A DNA stretch of 64,000 nucleotides from an uncultured Duodenibacillus sp. (GCA_944390745.1 CALXQK010000013.1:1-64000), one strand, 5' to 3'. Shown: positions 1-9,304, counted from the first letter of the stretch. Notes: generated from the letters alone by a model not told the origin. Made by a program: numbers and translations.

Positions 1-5
1 AAGCG

Positions 6-239
6 ATGGCACGAGTGTGTCAAGTCACCGGCAAGGCGCCGATGGTCGGCCATCAAGTCTCGCACGCGAACAACAAGACCAAGCGTCGTTTCATGCCGAA
101 CCTGCAGTATCGTCGTTTCTGGGTCGAGAGTGAAAACCGTTGGGTCCGCCTGCGTTTGACAACGGCCGGTCTGCGTACTGTCGACAAGGTTGGTATCGAT
201 GCGGTTCTCGCGGATCTTCGCGCCCGCGGCGAAATCTAA
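6..239 (+). CDS. rpmB: 50S ribosomal protein L28
   Basis: A 77-residue basic protein opening [12 protein letters not shown] and carrying the conserved [13 protein letters not shown] stretch, which is the normal L28 sequence and length (E. coli 78 aa). It is a structural protein of the large ribosomal subunit. Only five bases precede the ATG, so its ribosome binding site and promoter lie outside the window. It is followed after 16 bases by rpmG, the usual rpmB-rpmG ribosomal operon. Confidence 0.97.
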   Translation: MARVCQVTGKAPMVGHQVSHANNKTKRRFMPNLQYRRFWVESENRWVRLRLTTAGLRTVDKVGIDAVLADLRARGEI

Positions 240-255
240 TTGAGGAGATTGAACC

Positions 256-423
256 ATGGCAAAGGGTGCACGCGAAATCATCAAGATGGAGTCCACGGCC
301 GGTACCGGCTACTTCGTGACCACCACGAAGAACAAGAAGAACTCCACGGGCAAGCTTGAGCGCAACATGTTTGATCCGGTTGCCCGCAAGCACGTCCTTT
401 TCAAGGAAGTGAAGCTGCGCTAA
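256..423 (+). CDS. rpmG: 50S ribosomal protein L33
   Basis: A 55-residue reading frame starting at the ATG at 256, with a clear GAGGAG ribosome binding site at 242-247. The product contains [14 protein letters not shown] and ends [10 protein letters not shown], typical of L33. No CxxC pairs are present, so this is the zinc-independent (C-minus) form seen in most proteobacteria. It is co-transcribed with rpmB. Identification is from sequence recognition and the operon partner. Confidence 0.96.
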   Translation: MAKGAREIIKMESTAGTGYFVTTTKNKKNSTGKLERNMFDPVARKHVLFKEVKLR

Positions 424-726
424 TTCAGGCGCACGCCGCCTTGAACGGCTTGTCGAGGACCTCCGGCAGCTGCGGACGGTCCCCAATCGCAGGGAGAAGA
501 CTGATGCGTCTGAATCCCGATTTACAAGAACTGGTGCAGTCGAAAGACTTCACCAGTTTTTGTTTGTCCGCACGGTTTTCTCCGGCGCAGGGCGCCGCAC
601 GGTGCAAAATACGCCTCGCGCCGGCCCGGCGAGGCCGGACGGCGCCTTTTCAACGGCAAAACAAAGTAAGGGAGACGGCGCGCCTTCCCGCGGCCAATGG
701 CCGGGGGTGCGGCACGCCCGACCGTG
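424..726 (+). other. Intergenic region after rpmG, no convincing gene
   Basis: About 300 bases with no credible coding sequence. Open frames here are GC-bias artefacts without family resemblance. A GC-rich hairpin with arms at 613-618 and 630-635, followed by the TTTT at 647-650, may end the rpmB-rpmG transcript, but the uridine tract is short. The promoter of the downstream ybaK gene must also lie here; no clear -35/-10 pair was seen. Confidence 0.4.
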
Positions 727-1212
727 ATGAAAAAACCCAAGCATGAAAGCGCCACGCCGGCCACCGACTGGCTCAAGGCGCACGACGTCGCATTCATCGA
801 GCACTCCTACGCCTATGTTGAGCACGGCGGCACGGCGCGCGCGAGCGCCGAGCTCGGCGTGGATCACCACACGGTGGTGAAGACGCTCATCATGGAGGAT
901 GAGAACGCCAGGCCGCTCGTCATTCTCATGTGCGGCGACCGCGAGGTCTCCACCAAGAACCTCGCGCGCCAGACGGGCCGCAAGTCGATTGCGCCCTGCA
1001 AGCCCGAGCAGGCCCAGCGCAACTCGGGCTACATGGTGGGCGGCACGAGTCCCTTCGGCACCCGCAAGAAGATGCCCGTGTACGTCGAGCGCGAGATTCT
1101 CTCGATGCCGCGCATCTTCATCAACGGCGGCCGCCGCGGGTTTCTCGTGGAAATTGCCGGAAGCGTGCTCGCTGACAAGCTCGGCGCCGTTCCCGTGGAG
1201 GTGGCGATCTAG
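727..1212 (+). CDS. ybaK: Cys-tRNA(Pro)/aminoacyl-tRNA deacylase, YbaK/EbsC family
   Basis: A 161-residue YbaK-type editing protein. The family hydrolyses misacylated Cys-tRNA(Pro), a product of prolyl-tRNA synthetase error, in the cytoplasm. Family features seen are TPATDWLKAHDVAF near the N-terminus, YVEHGG, the conserved lysine in VVKTLIM, a central CGDREVS segment, and the glycine-rich GYMVGGTSPFG and INGGRRGFLVE motifs. The ATG at 727 is preferred over an in-frame ATG at 697 because family members begin about ten residues before TPAT; neither has a strong ribosome binding site. It appears monocistronic. Confidence 0.88.
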   Translation: MKKPKHESATPATDWLKAHDVAFIEHSYAYVEHGGTARASAELGVDHHTVVKTLIMEDENARPLVILMCGDREVSTKNLARQTGRKSIAPCKPEQAQRNSGYMVGGTSPFGTRKKMPVYVEREILSMPRIFINGGRRGFLVEIAGSVLADKLGAVPVEVAI

Positions 1213-1317
1213 GCCGCGCGCCTGGGCTTTCGAGCACCCGGGCTCAAGTATCATGAGGGCAGGTTCTGCTCCCCGCCCCCTTTTTGCGGCGCAACTCTTT
1301 TTTTTTCTGAACACCCC

Positions 1318-2577
1318 GTGAGTCTTCCCTTTGAACTGCTCGTGGCGCTGCGCTACACGCGCGCCGGCCGCCGGGGCCGCCGCAAGGACGGCTTCATGAG
1401 CTTTATTTCCGGCATGTCGGTCGCCTCGATTGCCCTGGGCGTCATGGCGCTCATCGTCGTGCTCTCGGTGATGAACGGCTTTCAAAAGGAGGTGCGCGAC
1501 CGCATGCTCTCGGTGCTCTCGCACGTCGAGGTGGTCAACCTCGCAGGCCCCGTGGACCGCTGGGCCGAGCGCACCGAGGCCATCCGCGCCGCCGATCCCG
1601 AGGTCCTTGCCGGCGCCCCCTTCATTTCCGGGCAGGCGCTGCTTTCCACCGGCCGCACCGTGCGCGGCGCCATGATCCGCGGCATTGATCCCGCGGCCGA
1701 GCCGCAGGTGAGCGATCTTGCGCAGGCCGTGCGCCTTGGCAGCATCACGGACCTCAAGCCCGGGAAGTTCCAGATCATTCTGGGCGAGGATCTCGCCCGC
1801 GCCCTCGGCGCGCTGCCCGGCGACAAGGTCACGATGATCGTTCCCAAGGGCAACATGACGCCCGCGGGCTTTGTGCCGCGCATGAAGCAGATGACCGTGG
1901 CCGCGGTCGTGCACTCCGGACACTATGAGTTCGACAGCACGCTGGCGCTCATGCACGTCGACGATGCGGCGGTGCTCTACCGCACGGCCGGCCCCACGGG
2001 AATCCGGCTCAAGATCGCCGACCTCTACGACGCCCCGAAGGTGGCCGCGCGCATCGGCTCGGCGCTTCCGGCCGGGTGGTACGCCACCGACTGGACGATG
2101 CAGAACCGCACCTGGTTTGCCGCCGTGCAGGTCGAAAAGCGCATGATGGCGATCATTCTCTTTCTGATTGTGCTTGTGGGCGCCTTCGGGCTCATCTCCA
2201 CCCTGGTGATGACGGTCACCGAAAAGCAGTCCGACATCGCCATCTTGCGCACGCTCGGAGCCTCGGCCCGGTCCATCGAGGTCATCTTCCTCGTGCAGGG
2301 CGCCATCGTGGGGTTTGTGGGCGTGGCCTGCGGTGTGGGGCTCGGGCTTGCGATCGCCTGCAACCTCGACGTGATCGTGCCCGCCATCGAGTCGATGCTC
2401 GGCGTGCAGTTCCTGCCCAAGGAAATCTACTTCATCAGCTCAATGCCCTCCGACCCGCGGGCCTCGGACATCATTCCCATCGCGTGCCTGAGCTTTCTCA
2501 TGAGCCTTGCGGCCACCATCTATCCCTCGTGGCGCGCGGCGCGCATTCATCCCGCGGAGGCGCTGCGCTATGAATAG
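1318..2577 (+). CDS. lolC: Lipoprotein-releasing ABC transporter permease (LolC/LolE family)
   Basis: A 419-residue inner-membrane permease of the Lol system, which extracts outer-membrane lipoproteins and hands them to LolA. It has an N-terminal membrane segment (about residues 25-50, FISGMSVASIALGVMALIV), a periplasmic domain of about 220 residues, and three C-terminal membrane segments typical of FtsX/MacB-type permeases. It starts with GTG at 1318, right after a T-rich tract and without an obvious ribosome binding site. Its last codons overlap the start of lolD by 8 bases. Only one permease gene is present here, so the transporter may be a homodimeric LolF-type complex unless lolE lies elsewhere. 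Confidence 0.92.
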   Translation: MSLPFELLVALRYTRAGRRGRRKDGFMSFISGMSVASIALGVMALIVVLSVMNGFQKEVRDRMLSVLSHVEVVNLAGPVDRWAERTEAIRAADPEVLAGAPFISGQALLSTGRTVRGAMIRGIDPAAEPQVSDLAQAVRLGSITDLKPGKFQIILGEDLARALGALPGDKVTMIVPKGNMTPAGFVPRMKQMTVAAVVHSGHYEFDSTLALMHVDDAAVLYRTAGPTGIRLKIADLYDAPKVAARIGSALPAGWYATDWTMQNRTWFAAVQVEKRMMAIILFLIVLVGAFGLISTLVMTVTEKQSDIAILRTLGASARSIEVIFLVQGAIVGFVGVACGVGLGLAIACNLDVIVPAIESMLGVQFLPKEIYFISSMPSDPRASDIIPIACLSFLMSLAATIYPSWRAARIHPAEALRYE

Positions 2578-3274
2578 CCCCCTGACCAATTCCGGCGCGG
2601 CCATCAGCGCGCGCGGCATCGAGCGGCGCTTCACCGACGGCTCCGAAGCGCCGGTGCCGGTTCTCAACGGCGTCACCTTCGAGGTCGCCCGCGGCGAGAT
2701 CGTCGCAGTGGCCGGCAGCTCCGGCTCGGGCAAGTCCACCCTGCTTCAGATTCTGGGCGGGCTGGACGTCTGCGACGCGGGATCGGTCTGCATTGCCGGG
2801 CACGAGCTCGGAAAGCTCACGGAAAAGGAGCTCTGCCGGCTCAGAAACAAGCTTCTGGGCTTTGTCTACCAGTTTCACCACCTGTTGCCGGAATTCTCGG
2901 CACTTGACAACGCCGCCATGCCGCTTCTGATCGGCCGCACGCCCCAGGCCGAGGCCCATGCCCGCGCCCGGGAGGCGCTCGAGGCGCTCGGACTCGGCCA
3001 CCGGCTCGGCCACCTTCCGAGCCAGCTGTCGGGCGGCGAGCGCCAGCGCACGGCCATCGCGCGCGCCATGGTCACCAATCCCGCCTGCATTCTGGCCGAC
3101 GAGCCCACCGGGAACCTTGACCAGGACACGGCGGGCGAAGTCTTTGACGCGCTTGTTCAAAGCGCCCGCAACCGCGGCTGCGCCGTGCTGATCGTCACGC
3201 ACGACCCGCAGCTTGCCGCGCGCTGCGACCGCATCCTGCGTCTTTCGGAAGGGCGCATCCACGAGAGCGCCTGA
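2570..3274 (+). CDS. lolD: Lipoprotein-releasing ABC transporter ATP-binding protein
   Basis: A 234-residue ATPase that energises the Lol permease. Motifs in order are Walker A (GSSGSGKST), the Q-loop region ([15 protein letters not shown], a LolD-like stretch), the ABC signature (LSGGERQR), Walker B ([12 protein letters not shown]) and the H-loop (VTHD). The ATG at 2570 lies inside the last codons of lolC, so translation is probably coupled; a longer in-frame extension to 2507 lies wholly within lolC and is not credible. The length matches LolD of other proteobacteria. Confidence 0.95.
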   Translation: MNSPLTNSGAAISARGIERRFTDGSEAPVPVLNGVTFEVARGEIVAVAGSSGSGKSTLLQILGGLDVCDAGSVCIAGHELGKLTEKELCRLRNKLLGFVYQFHHLLPEFSALDNAAMPLLIGRTPQAEAHARAREALEALGLGHRLGHLPSQLSGGERQRTAIARAMVTNPACILADEPTGNLDQDTAGEVFDALVQSARNRGCAVLIVTHDPQLAARCDRILRLSEGRIHESA

Positions 3275-3289
3275 GGGCCCCTTGACGCC

Positions 3290-4108
3290 ATGGCTGGCAA
3301 GCTCGAGTACTTCGACACGCACTGTCATCTGGCCGAGCCCGCCCTTGCCGCGGACCTCGCCGCGAGCCTGCAGCGCGCACGCGCCGCGGGCCTTGCGCAT
3401 GCCCTTGTGTGCAGCACACATCCGGCCCAGTACCCCGCGGTCTGCGCGCTGTGCGCGCGCGAGCGCCTGTCTGCGGCGCTCGGCGCCTTTGACCTTGCGG
3501 GCGACTTTGCGCGCGCCCCCGAGGCGACTCTGGCCGAGCTTGAGGCGGCGCTTGACCGCGGGCCGCTGCCGGCCGCCCTGGGCGAGGTGGGAATCGACCG
3601 CAGGCACCTTGAGGCGGGCCTGGGGCGTGCGGCCGAAATCGTTTTTGAAGGCGTCGTTGCGATGGCCGTGCAGCACGACCTTCCGCTGTCCGTGCACGGG
3701 CGCGGGGCGCTGCCGCTTGCGGCTGCCGTTCTCAGGCGCCAGCCCGCGCGCTCGGCGCTGCGAGGGGTCATACACGCCTTCAACGGTTCGCTTGAGCAGG
3801 CGCGCATCTTTCTTGCGCTCGGCTTCAAGCTCGGCTTCGGCACCGTGCTTCTCAACCCCGCGGCGCGGCGCATTGCGGCCGTGCTACGCGCGCTCGGCCC
3901 CGACGACTATGTGCTTGAAACCGACGCCCCCTTCATGCCGTCAGCCGCGGCCCGAAGCCGCAGCCCCGCGCGCACCGAGCCCGCCGACATCGCGCTTGTG
4001 GCGCAGGCCGCCGCAGCCATCCGCGGCGAGCCCCTTGAAAAGACGGCCTGCGATGCAGCAAAAAACGCCGCCCGGCTGTTTCTGCACCCGTCTGCGGCCT
4101 CACCCTAG
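3290..4108 (+). CDS. TatD family metal-dependent DNase/hydrolase
   Basis: A 272-residue TIM-barrel hydrolase of the TatD family (3'-5' exonuclease or deoxyribonuclease activity in characterised members). Metal-binding motifs are visible: FDTHCHL at the N-terminus (HxH), LGEVGID (bridging glutamate), LSVHGRG, VIHAFNG and the C-terminal LETDAPFM. The gene follows lolD by 15 bases and is probably in the same transcript. The paralogues TatD, YcfH and YjjV cannot be told apart from sequence alone, so no symbol is given. Confidence 0.88.
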   Translation: MAGKLEYFDTHCHLAEPALAADLAASLQRARAAGLAHALVCSTHPAQYPAVCALCARERLSAALGAFDLAGDFARAPEATLAELEAALDRGPLPAALGEVGIDRRHLEAGLGRAAEIVFEGVVAMAVQHDLPLSVHGRGALPLAAAVLRRQPARSALRGVIHAFNGSLEQARIFLALGFKLGFGTVLLNPAARRIAAVLRALGPDDYVLETDAPFMPSAAARSRSPARTEPADIALVAQAAAAIRGEPLEKTACDAAKNAARLFLHPSAASP

Positions 4109-4298
4109 GCAAGGCCCGCGCCGAAAAAAAATAGCCCGGGGCGCCTTTCGAAGTTGCCCGGAATGGGCGACAATGCACGGATGGGCGCGCTGCCGTCCCT
4201 GACGGACTGTCCCCTCAGGCGCCGGCGCGCACAGCCCCTGCTTTCCAGCTCCCTTGATTTTTTCCTGTCCCGACTCTTTTGACCGGAGCACGCTCCTC

Positions 4299-4865
4299 AT
4301 GCAAAACCAAACCAACTTCGTTGTCGTCGCCGTCATCGGCATGGACCAGCCCGGCGTCATCGCCTGCGTCTCGGCCGTCATGACGCGGCTTGGCTGCAAC
4401 ATCGTGGAAATGACGCAGTCCACGCTGCACGGGCAGTTTGCCGGCATCTACCTTGTGGCCAAGCCCGAGGCGCTCACCAATGAAAAGCTCAACGCCGAAA
4501 TCGAAAGGGCGGTGAGCGCCAAGCGCATGAAGCTCACCATCGTCACGCGCGACTTTGAAAAGCACCCCGAGGACAGCGGTGCGGGCGAACCCTTCGTGAT
4601 CAGCGTCTACGGGCCCGACCGAAACGACATCGTGGGCACCTTCGCGCACATCTTCGGCGAGCACCGCATCAACATCGAGGCGCTGCGCGCCTTCCCCATG
4701 GGCAACGGCGCCTCCATGCAGGTCTTTGAAGTGACGATCCCCGAGGAGCTCGACACCCGCAGCCTGCACCGCGTGATGATCGAGCGCGCCCGCGCCATGG
4801 GACTCAACCTCACCATGCAGCACCGCGACATCTTTGAGGCCATCCACCGCGTGGAGATCGTCTAG
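4299..4865 (+). CDS. Tandem ACT-domain regulatory protein, GcvR-like
   Basis: A 188-residue protein made of two ACT domains, one from about residue 6 (VVVAVIGMDQPGVIACVSAVM) and one from about residue 95 (FVISVYGPDRNDIVGTFAHIF). This resembles GcvR, the glycine-cleavage repressor accessory protein of E. coli (190 aa). ACT domains bind small ligands, usually amino acids. The ATG at 4299 follows a GGAG at 4285-4288; an upstream in-frame ATG at 4254 is less likely. It is directly followed by a DUF711 gene, a pairing seen in many bacteria and archaea, which suggests an allosteric or regulatory role toward that partner rather than classical GcvR function. Confidence 0.8.
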   Translation: MQNQTNFVVVAVIGMDQPGVIACVSAVMTRLGCNIVEMTQSTLHGQFAGIYLVAKPEALTNEKLNAEIERAVSAKRMKLTIVTRDFEKHPEDSGAGEPFVISVYGPDRNDIVGTFAHIFGEHRINIEALRAFPMGNGASMQVFEVTIPEELDTRSLHRVMIERARAMGLNLTMQHRDIFEAIHRVEIV

Positions 4866-4922
4866 CCGCGCCCGCCGTCCCCCGACACCCGTTTTCCAAA
4901 TTTTTCCGGAGTTCATCCCGAC

Positions 4923-6296
4923 ATGCTTACCGATCGCGAGGTTCTCTCAACCATCAACATGCTGCGCAGCGAGCACCTCGACGTGCGCACCGTCACGCTC
5001 GGCATCAACCTTTTTGACTGCGCCAGCCACGACTTCGACGTCTTTGAGGTCAAGGTGCGCAGCAAGATCACCCGCTACGCCCGGCGCCTTGTGGAGACGT
5101 GCGACGCCGTGGGCGACCGCTACGGCATTCCCGTGGTCAACAAGCGCATTGCGGTGAGCCCCATCGGCACCGTGGGCGCCTCGTTCACCCGCGAGCAGAT
5201 GGTGCGCGCCTGCCGCATCCTCGACGACTGCGCCAAGGAGGTGGGGGTCGACTTCATCGGCGGCTTCGGCGCGCTCGTTGAAAAGGGCATCACCCCGGGC
5301 GAGCGCAACCTCATCGAGGCGCTGCCCGAGGCGCTCGCCACCACCGACCGGATCTGCTCGTCGATCAACGTGGGCTCCACCAAGAGCGGCATCAACATGG
5401 ACGCCGTGAGCCTGATGGGCCGCACCATCCGCGACGTTGCCCAGGCAACGGCCGACCGCGACGGTCTGGGCTGCGCCAAGCTCGTCGTCTTCTGCAACAT
5501 CCCCCAGGACGTTCCCTTCATGGCCGGCGCCTATCTTGGCGTGGGCGAGCCCGACGTGGTGATCGACGTGGGCGTCTCGGGCCCGGGCGTGGTCAACAAG
5601 GCCCTGCAGCGCGCCATCAGCGAGGCCGGCCGCAAGCTCACGCTGAGCGAAATTGCCGACATCATCAAGCACACCGCCTACAAGGTCACCCGCGTGGGCG
5701 AACTGATCGGCCGCGGCGTGGCGCGCCGCATGAACATTCCCTTCGGCGTGGCCGACCTGTCGCTTGCGCCCACGCCCGCCGTGGGCGACAGCGTGGGCGA
5801 GATCTTCCAGACGCTGGGCCTGAGCTCCATCGGCGCCCCTGGGTCGACGGCCATTCTCGCCATGCTCAACGACGCCGTGAAAAAGGGCGGCGTCTTTGCC
5901 TCGGGAAATGTCGGCGGACTTTCAGGCGCCTTCATCCCGGTCAGCGAGGACAGCTCCATCGAGGCCGCCGCCCGCAACGGGCAGCTCACGCTTGAGAAGC
6001 TCGAGGCAATGACGTGCGTGTGCTCGGTGGGACTTGACATGATCGCCATCCCGGGCGACACGCCCGCTGAGACGATCGCCGCGATGATTGCCGACGAGAG
6101 CGCCATCGGCATGATCAACGGCAAGACCACGGCGGTGCGCGTCATCCCCGTTCCGGGCAAGACCGTGGGCGACATGGCGGTCTTCGGAGGACTTCTGGGC
6201 GAGGCCTCCATCATCCGCGTCCCCGTGGGCGACTCCAAGAGCTTCATCGACTTCGGCGGCCGCATCCCCGCGCCGATTCACAGCCTTCGCAACTGA
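4923..6296 (+). CDS. DUF711 / UPF0210 (PFL family) protein
   Basis: A 457-residue protein of the UPF0210/DUF711 family, whose fold resembles the glycyl-radical (pyruvate formate-lyase) barrel but whose reaction is unknown. Typical segments are the N-terminal VTLGINLFDC, CSSINVGSTKSGINMDAV, a long glycine-rich central part (VIDVGVSGPGVV) and GGRIPAPIHSLRN at the C-terminus. An upstream GGAG and the family's usual length (about 450 aa) support the ATG at 4923. It lies 57 bases after the ACT-domain gene, probably in one operon. A strong terminator follows at 6337-6384. Confidence 0.85.
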   Translation: MLTDREVLSTINMLRSEHLDVRTVTLGINLFDCASHDFDVFEVKVRSKITRYARRLVETCDAVGDRYGIPVVNKRIAVSPIGTVGASFTREQMVRACRILDDCAKEVGVDFIGGFGALVEKGITPGERNLIEALPEALATTDRICSSINVGSTKSGINMDAVSLMGRTIRDVAQATADRDGLGCAKLVVFCNIPQDVPFMAGAYLGVGEPDVVIDVGVSGPGVVNKALQRAISEAGRKLTLSEIADIIKHTAYKVTRVGELIGRGVARRMNIPFGVADLSLAPTPAVGDSVGEIFQTLGLSSIGAPGSTAILAMLNDAVKKGGVFASGNVGGLSGAFIPVSEDSSIEAAARNGQLTLEKLEAMTCVCSVGLDMIAIPGDTPAETIAAMIADESAIGMINGKTTAVRVIPVPGKTVGDMAVFGGLLGEASIIRVPVGDSKSFIDFGGRIPAPIHSLRN

Positions 6297-6336
6297 TGCG
6301 CCCTGCGGGTGCGCCGCAGGGCGCATCCGCCGGCAG

Positions 6337-6384
6337 AAGCCGCGGCGATCCCTCGAAAAAAAAGGAGGGCGCCGCGGCTTTTTT
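6337..6384 (+). terminator. Rho-independent terminator after the DUF711 gene
   Basis: An 11-bp perfect stem (6337-6347 with 6370-6380) encloses an A-rich loop and runs into six T residues at 6379-6384. A further GC stem without a T-tract sits just upstream (6298-6308 with 6314-6324). Confidence 0.85.
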
Positions 6385-6567
6385 GTCCCCGCCTGCGGCG
6401 CCTCCGAGAAATCCTTGCAATCGATGCAGCGCCTTTCGCAGTGAACTGCGCTAACATGAAATCAAGCCCCCGGAGCGTTGTTCAGGGCCGCCGGCCCGCA
6501 CCCGGGGAAAAGAGCATGGTACTTAAGCGCCCTGCGCAAAAAAATACACTTTCACGGGGAGAAATAT

Positions 6568-7464
6568 ATGAAGATTCTCGTTCCCATCGACGGCAGCTCC
6601 TTTAGCGAAAACTCGCTTGCGTTCGTCGCCTCGCGCACGTCGCTTCTGGGTCACTCACCAGAGATTGAACTGCTCGTCGTGCTCGATCCGCTTCCGGCGC
6701 GCGCCGCCCGCCTGGTGGGCAAGGACGCGCTGATGCGCTACTACGAGGAGGAGGCCGAGAAGGTCTTTGCTCCCGCCCGGGAGTTTCTCAACAGCCACCA
6801 CGTGCACGTCAACGAGGCCTTCATCGTTGGCGATCCGGCCGAGAAGATCTCCGAGGAGGCGCAGCGCCTTGACGTCGATCTGATCATCATGGGCTCGCGC
6901 GGCCGCACGGCGCTTGCCGGGCTTTTCCTCGGCTCGGTCACCAACGGCGTGCTCGCGCGCACCAAGCACCCGATTCTGATTGTTCGCGGCAAGCACGCTC
7001 CCGAGCGCGACGGCATGCGCGTGGGCGTGTGCGTCGACGGCTCGAAGTACGGCTCGGCCGCCGTGAAGTACGCCATCCGCAACGGCGACCTGTTCGGCAC
7101 CGACGCCGAGTTCTTCCTCATCAACGTCACGAGCGACTACTCGGGCACGGTGATGCCCGACATGGCCGGCATGGCGCTTCCGGCGCTGTCCGAGGCCGAG
7201 GTGATCGAACTGCAGAAAAAGGAGTTCGCCGAGGCCGTCGACCCGATTCGTCCGATGCTTGCCAAGGCGGGCATTGCGCCCAAGGAGGTGTGCCTCGTGG
7301 GCAACCCGGGCGACGAAATCGCCGCCTTTGCCAAGAAAAAGAAGCTCGACCTGATCGTCATGGGCAGCCATGGCTACGGCCGCTTCAAGTCGGCTGTGAT
7401 GGGCTCGACCGCCACGCGCATCGCCGCGCAGGGCGACGTGCCGCTGCTGCTCATCCGCCGGTAA
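6568..7464 (+). CDS. Universal stress protein with two USP domains
   Basis: A 298-residue cytoplasmic protein made of two tandem Usp domains (about residues 1-145 and 150-298). Both halves keep the ATP-binding G-2x-G-9x-G(S/T) motif: GSRGRTALAGLFLGSV in the first and GSHGYGRFKSAVMGST in the second. Family members bind ATP and act in stress survival. A GGGGAG ribosome binding site lies a few bases before the ATG at 6568, which argues against an upstream in-frame ATG at 6478. A 14-bp palindrome (6437-6450, cgcagt-ga-actgcg) lies about 120 bases upstream and could be an operator. The gene ends at a terminator shared with the convergent flavocytochrome gene. Confidence 0.9.
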   Translation: MKILVPIDGSSFSENSLAFVASRTSLLGHSPEIELLVVLDPLPARAARLVGKDALMRYYEEEAEKVFAPAREFLNSHHVHVNEAFIVGDPAEKISEEAQRLDVDLIIMGSRGRTALAGLFLGSVTNGVLARTKHPILIVRGKHAPERDGMRVGVCVDGSKYGSAAVKYAIRNGDLFGTDAEFFLINVTSDYSGTVMPDMAGMALPALSEAEVIELQKKEFAEAVDPIRPMLAKAGIAPKEVCLVGNPGDEIAAFAKKKKLDLIVMGSHGYGRFKSAVMGSTATRIAAQGDVPLLLIRR

Positions 7465-7619
7465 TCCGCATTTTCCCTTCGCTGCTTTTCTGCCAAAGCG
7501 CGAACCTCCCCGGCCGGAAGGCTCCCGCGTCGCCTGACGCAAGGGAGCTTTCCCCGGAGAGCCGGGACCGTCTCTTCTGCAGGGACGGCCGGCTTTTCCT
7601 GGCCGGCGACGGAACTTGA

Positions 7620-7645
7620 GCCGCCTTGCGGGGCGGCTTTTTTTG
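7620..7645 (+). terminator. Rho-independent terminator of the universal stress protein gene
   Basis: A gccgcc/ggcggc hairpin with a short loop is followed by a run of seven T residues. It lies between two convergent genes and would serve the plus strand. Confidence 0.8.
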
Positions 7646-7706
7646 TCTGCAGGCAGGGCCGGGCGGTGCGCCGCGCCGCCCGTTTCCCACCCGCGGCGGG
7701 CGCGGC

Positions 7707-9002
7707 CTAGCGCCAGTCGAAGTACTCCCTGCGGATGTCGGCCGTGCGGCCTCCCGCCTTCACATAGGCCTCCTCAACCGAGCGCGACAGGCCTGCGCCC
7801 GCGCACATTGCCAGCGCCCCGGGCATCAGGCCCGAAAAGAGCCGGCCCGGATCAAGGCGCCCCTTGCTCGACTCATACACCTCAAGGGTCACGCCCGCGG
7901 CCTGCGCAAGATCCCGCACCCGCCTGTAGAGCGGCTCGCTCTCCCGGGAGCGGATGCACCACACCAGCCGGATGGCGCCGTGGGTGTTGCGCGCGGCATC
8001 CTTGAGCCAGGCGCAAAACGGCGCGATGCCCACGCCCCCGGCCACCCAGAGCTGGTTGGCCGCCTTGTAGTCGGGCCGAAAGCTCCCCCAGGGCCCCTCG
8101 ACCCAGATCTTGTCGCCGGCGGCAAGCTGCGGCATGGTCTCGCGGGTGAAGTCCCCGAGCCCCTTGACGGCAAAGCTCACCGTTGCATCGTCATGAATCT
8201 CCGCCGCCGAGAAGGGGTGCTTTTCATGACCGGGAAGGCGCAGGAAGGCAAACTCGCCCGCGGCGATCGCCAGAGGCCTTTCAGGCCGCACGGTCACCAG
8301 CGTGAGATCCTGGTCGTGAACCACGCTCTCGACCACGGCGCGGGTCGTTTTTTCCCTTCCCGGCCCGCGCACCAGAAGCACCAGCGAATACCAGCACCCC
8401 ACGACCGTGATCAGGATGTTGAGAAGGCCGAAGGGCGTGAGGTAGTCCTCGGCGTCCATCAGGCGGATCGAATGCGCGGCAACGGCAAGAAAGATGATTG
8501 AAAAGAGCCGGTGCGTGGTGAGCCAGCGGTGGTAGCGCAGCGCCGAGACGAAGGTCACGACAAGAAGGACGGCCCCGAGAATCGTCGCCCATTCAGCCGT
8601 CGTGTTGGAAAAGCCGCGCAGCCACGACCAGAAGGCGTCAAAGCCCTCAAGGTTGGGATTGGCCGCAGGCCTCGGGGCGCTTTCAAGGGTCATCAGGCCC
8701 AGCGCGGGCTGCATCAGGGTCTTCGTGAAGTAGTGCACGGCGGTGAGCACGCCCGCCCAGATGCCGATCACCTTGTGCCAGCGGTACAGGGCGTCCAGCG
8801 GCGTTCCCGTCACGCGCTCAAGCCACGCAGGGCGCGCGGCGATGACGATGGCCATCGCCATGAAGCCCCAGGCGAGCACGCCGTTGATGTAGAACGCCTC
8901 GTGCACGACGGCGCGCGTATTCATGGCAACCGGGTACACCCAGAGATTGAGCCCCCACAGGGCGAGGGTGACGAGGACAAATCCGTAGACAATTCTTTTC
9001 AT
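7707..9002 (-). CDS. Ferric-reductase-like transmembrane flavocytochrome (FAD/NAD(P)-binding)
   Basis: A 431-residue membrane oxidoreductase. The N-terminal half has about six membrane segments of the ferric-reductase/NADPH-oxidase type, with histidines in RWHKVIGIWAGVLTAVHYF and RWLTTHRLFSIIFLAVAAHS placed as haem ligands. The C-terminal half is a ferredoxin-NADP reductase module: FAD-binding FAFLRLPGHEKHPFSAAEI, then VAGGVGIAPFCAWL for nucleotide binding, and MCAGAGLSRSVEEAY near the end. It would pass electrons from NAD(P)H across the membrane, perhaps to ferric chelates. AGGAGAG precedes the ATG. It appears monocistronic and convergent with the stress protein gene. Confidence 0.83.
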   Translation of the reverse strand: MKRIVYGFVLVTLALWGLNLWVYPVAMNTRAVVHEAFYINGVLAWGFMAMAIVIAARPAWLERVTGTPLDALYRWHKVIGIWAGVLTAVHYFTKTLMQPALGLMTLESAPRPAANPNLEGFDAFWSWLRGFSNTTAEWATILGAVLLVVTFVSALRYHRWLTTHRLFSIIFLAVAAHSIRLMDAEDYLTPFGLLNILITVVGCWYSLVLLVRGPGREKTTRAVVESVVHDQDLTLVTVRPERPLAIAAGEFAFLRLPGHEKHPFSAAEIHDDATVSFAVKGLGDFTRETMPQLAAGDKIWVEGPWGSFRPDYKAANQLWVAGGVGIAPFCAWLKDAARNTHGAIRLVWCIRSRESEPLYRRVRDLAQAAGVTLEVYESSKGRLDPGRLFSGLMPGALAMCAGAGLSRSVEEAYVKAGGRTADIRREYFDWR

Positions 9003-9178
9003 TTCGCTCTCCTGTCTGCGGCGCCCTGCCTGTTGTCGGAGTTTTTTTGAAGCAGCGGCGCCCCGAGACGCAATTTACAGGCGCGTCCGCGGCGCTTTCT
9101 CAAGTTTTGTAAAGATCCGTCCGAACTTTACATACCTTTGCAGTGTCTCCCGAAGGCGACTTTTCCTGAGGCGGGCGC

Positions 9179-9213
9179 AAAAAAGCCGCAGGCTGCGGGA
9201 ACCTGCGGCTTTT
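9179..9213 (-). terminator. Terminator downstream of the DAACS symporter gene
   Basis: A perfect 12-bp stem (9181-9192 with 9202-9213) flanked by A residues on the left, which read as a U-tract on the minus strand. It sits about 90 bases past the symporter stop codon. The T residues on the right could make it bidirectional. Confidence 0.85.
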
Positions 9214-9304
9214 GCGGCCCGTAAGCGGGCGAAGGCCTCCCGAACGGGCGCCGCGATCCGAAGCGATCCGGGGCGCGGCGCCGGGCGGGGGCATTCAGCG
9301 CAAG

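Noticed and set aside
441-746. Small open frame after rpmG
   Set aside because: No ribosome binding site, biased composition, and it crosses the probable terminator and ybaK start.
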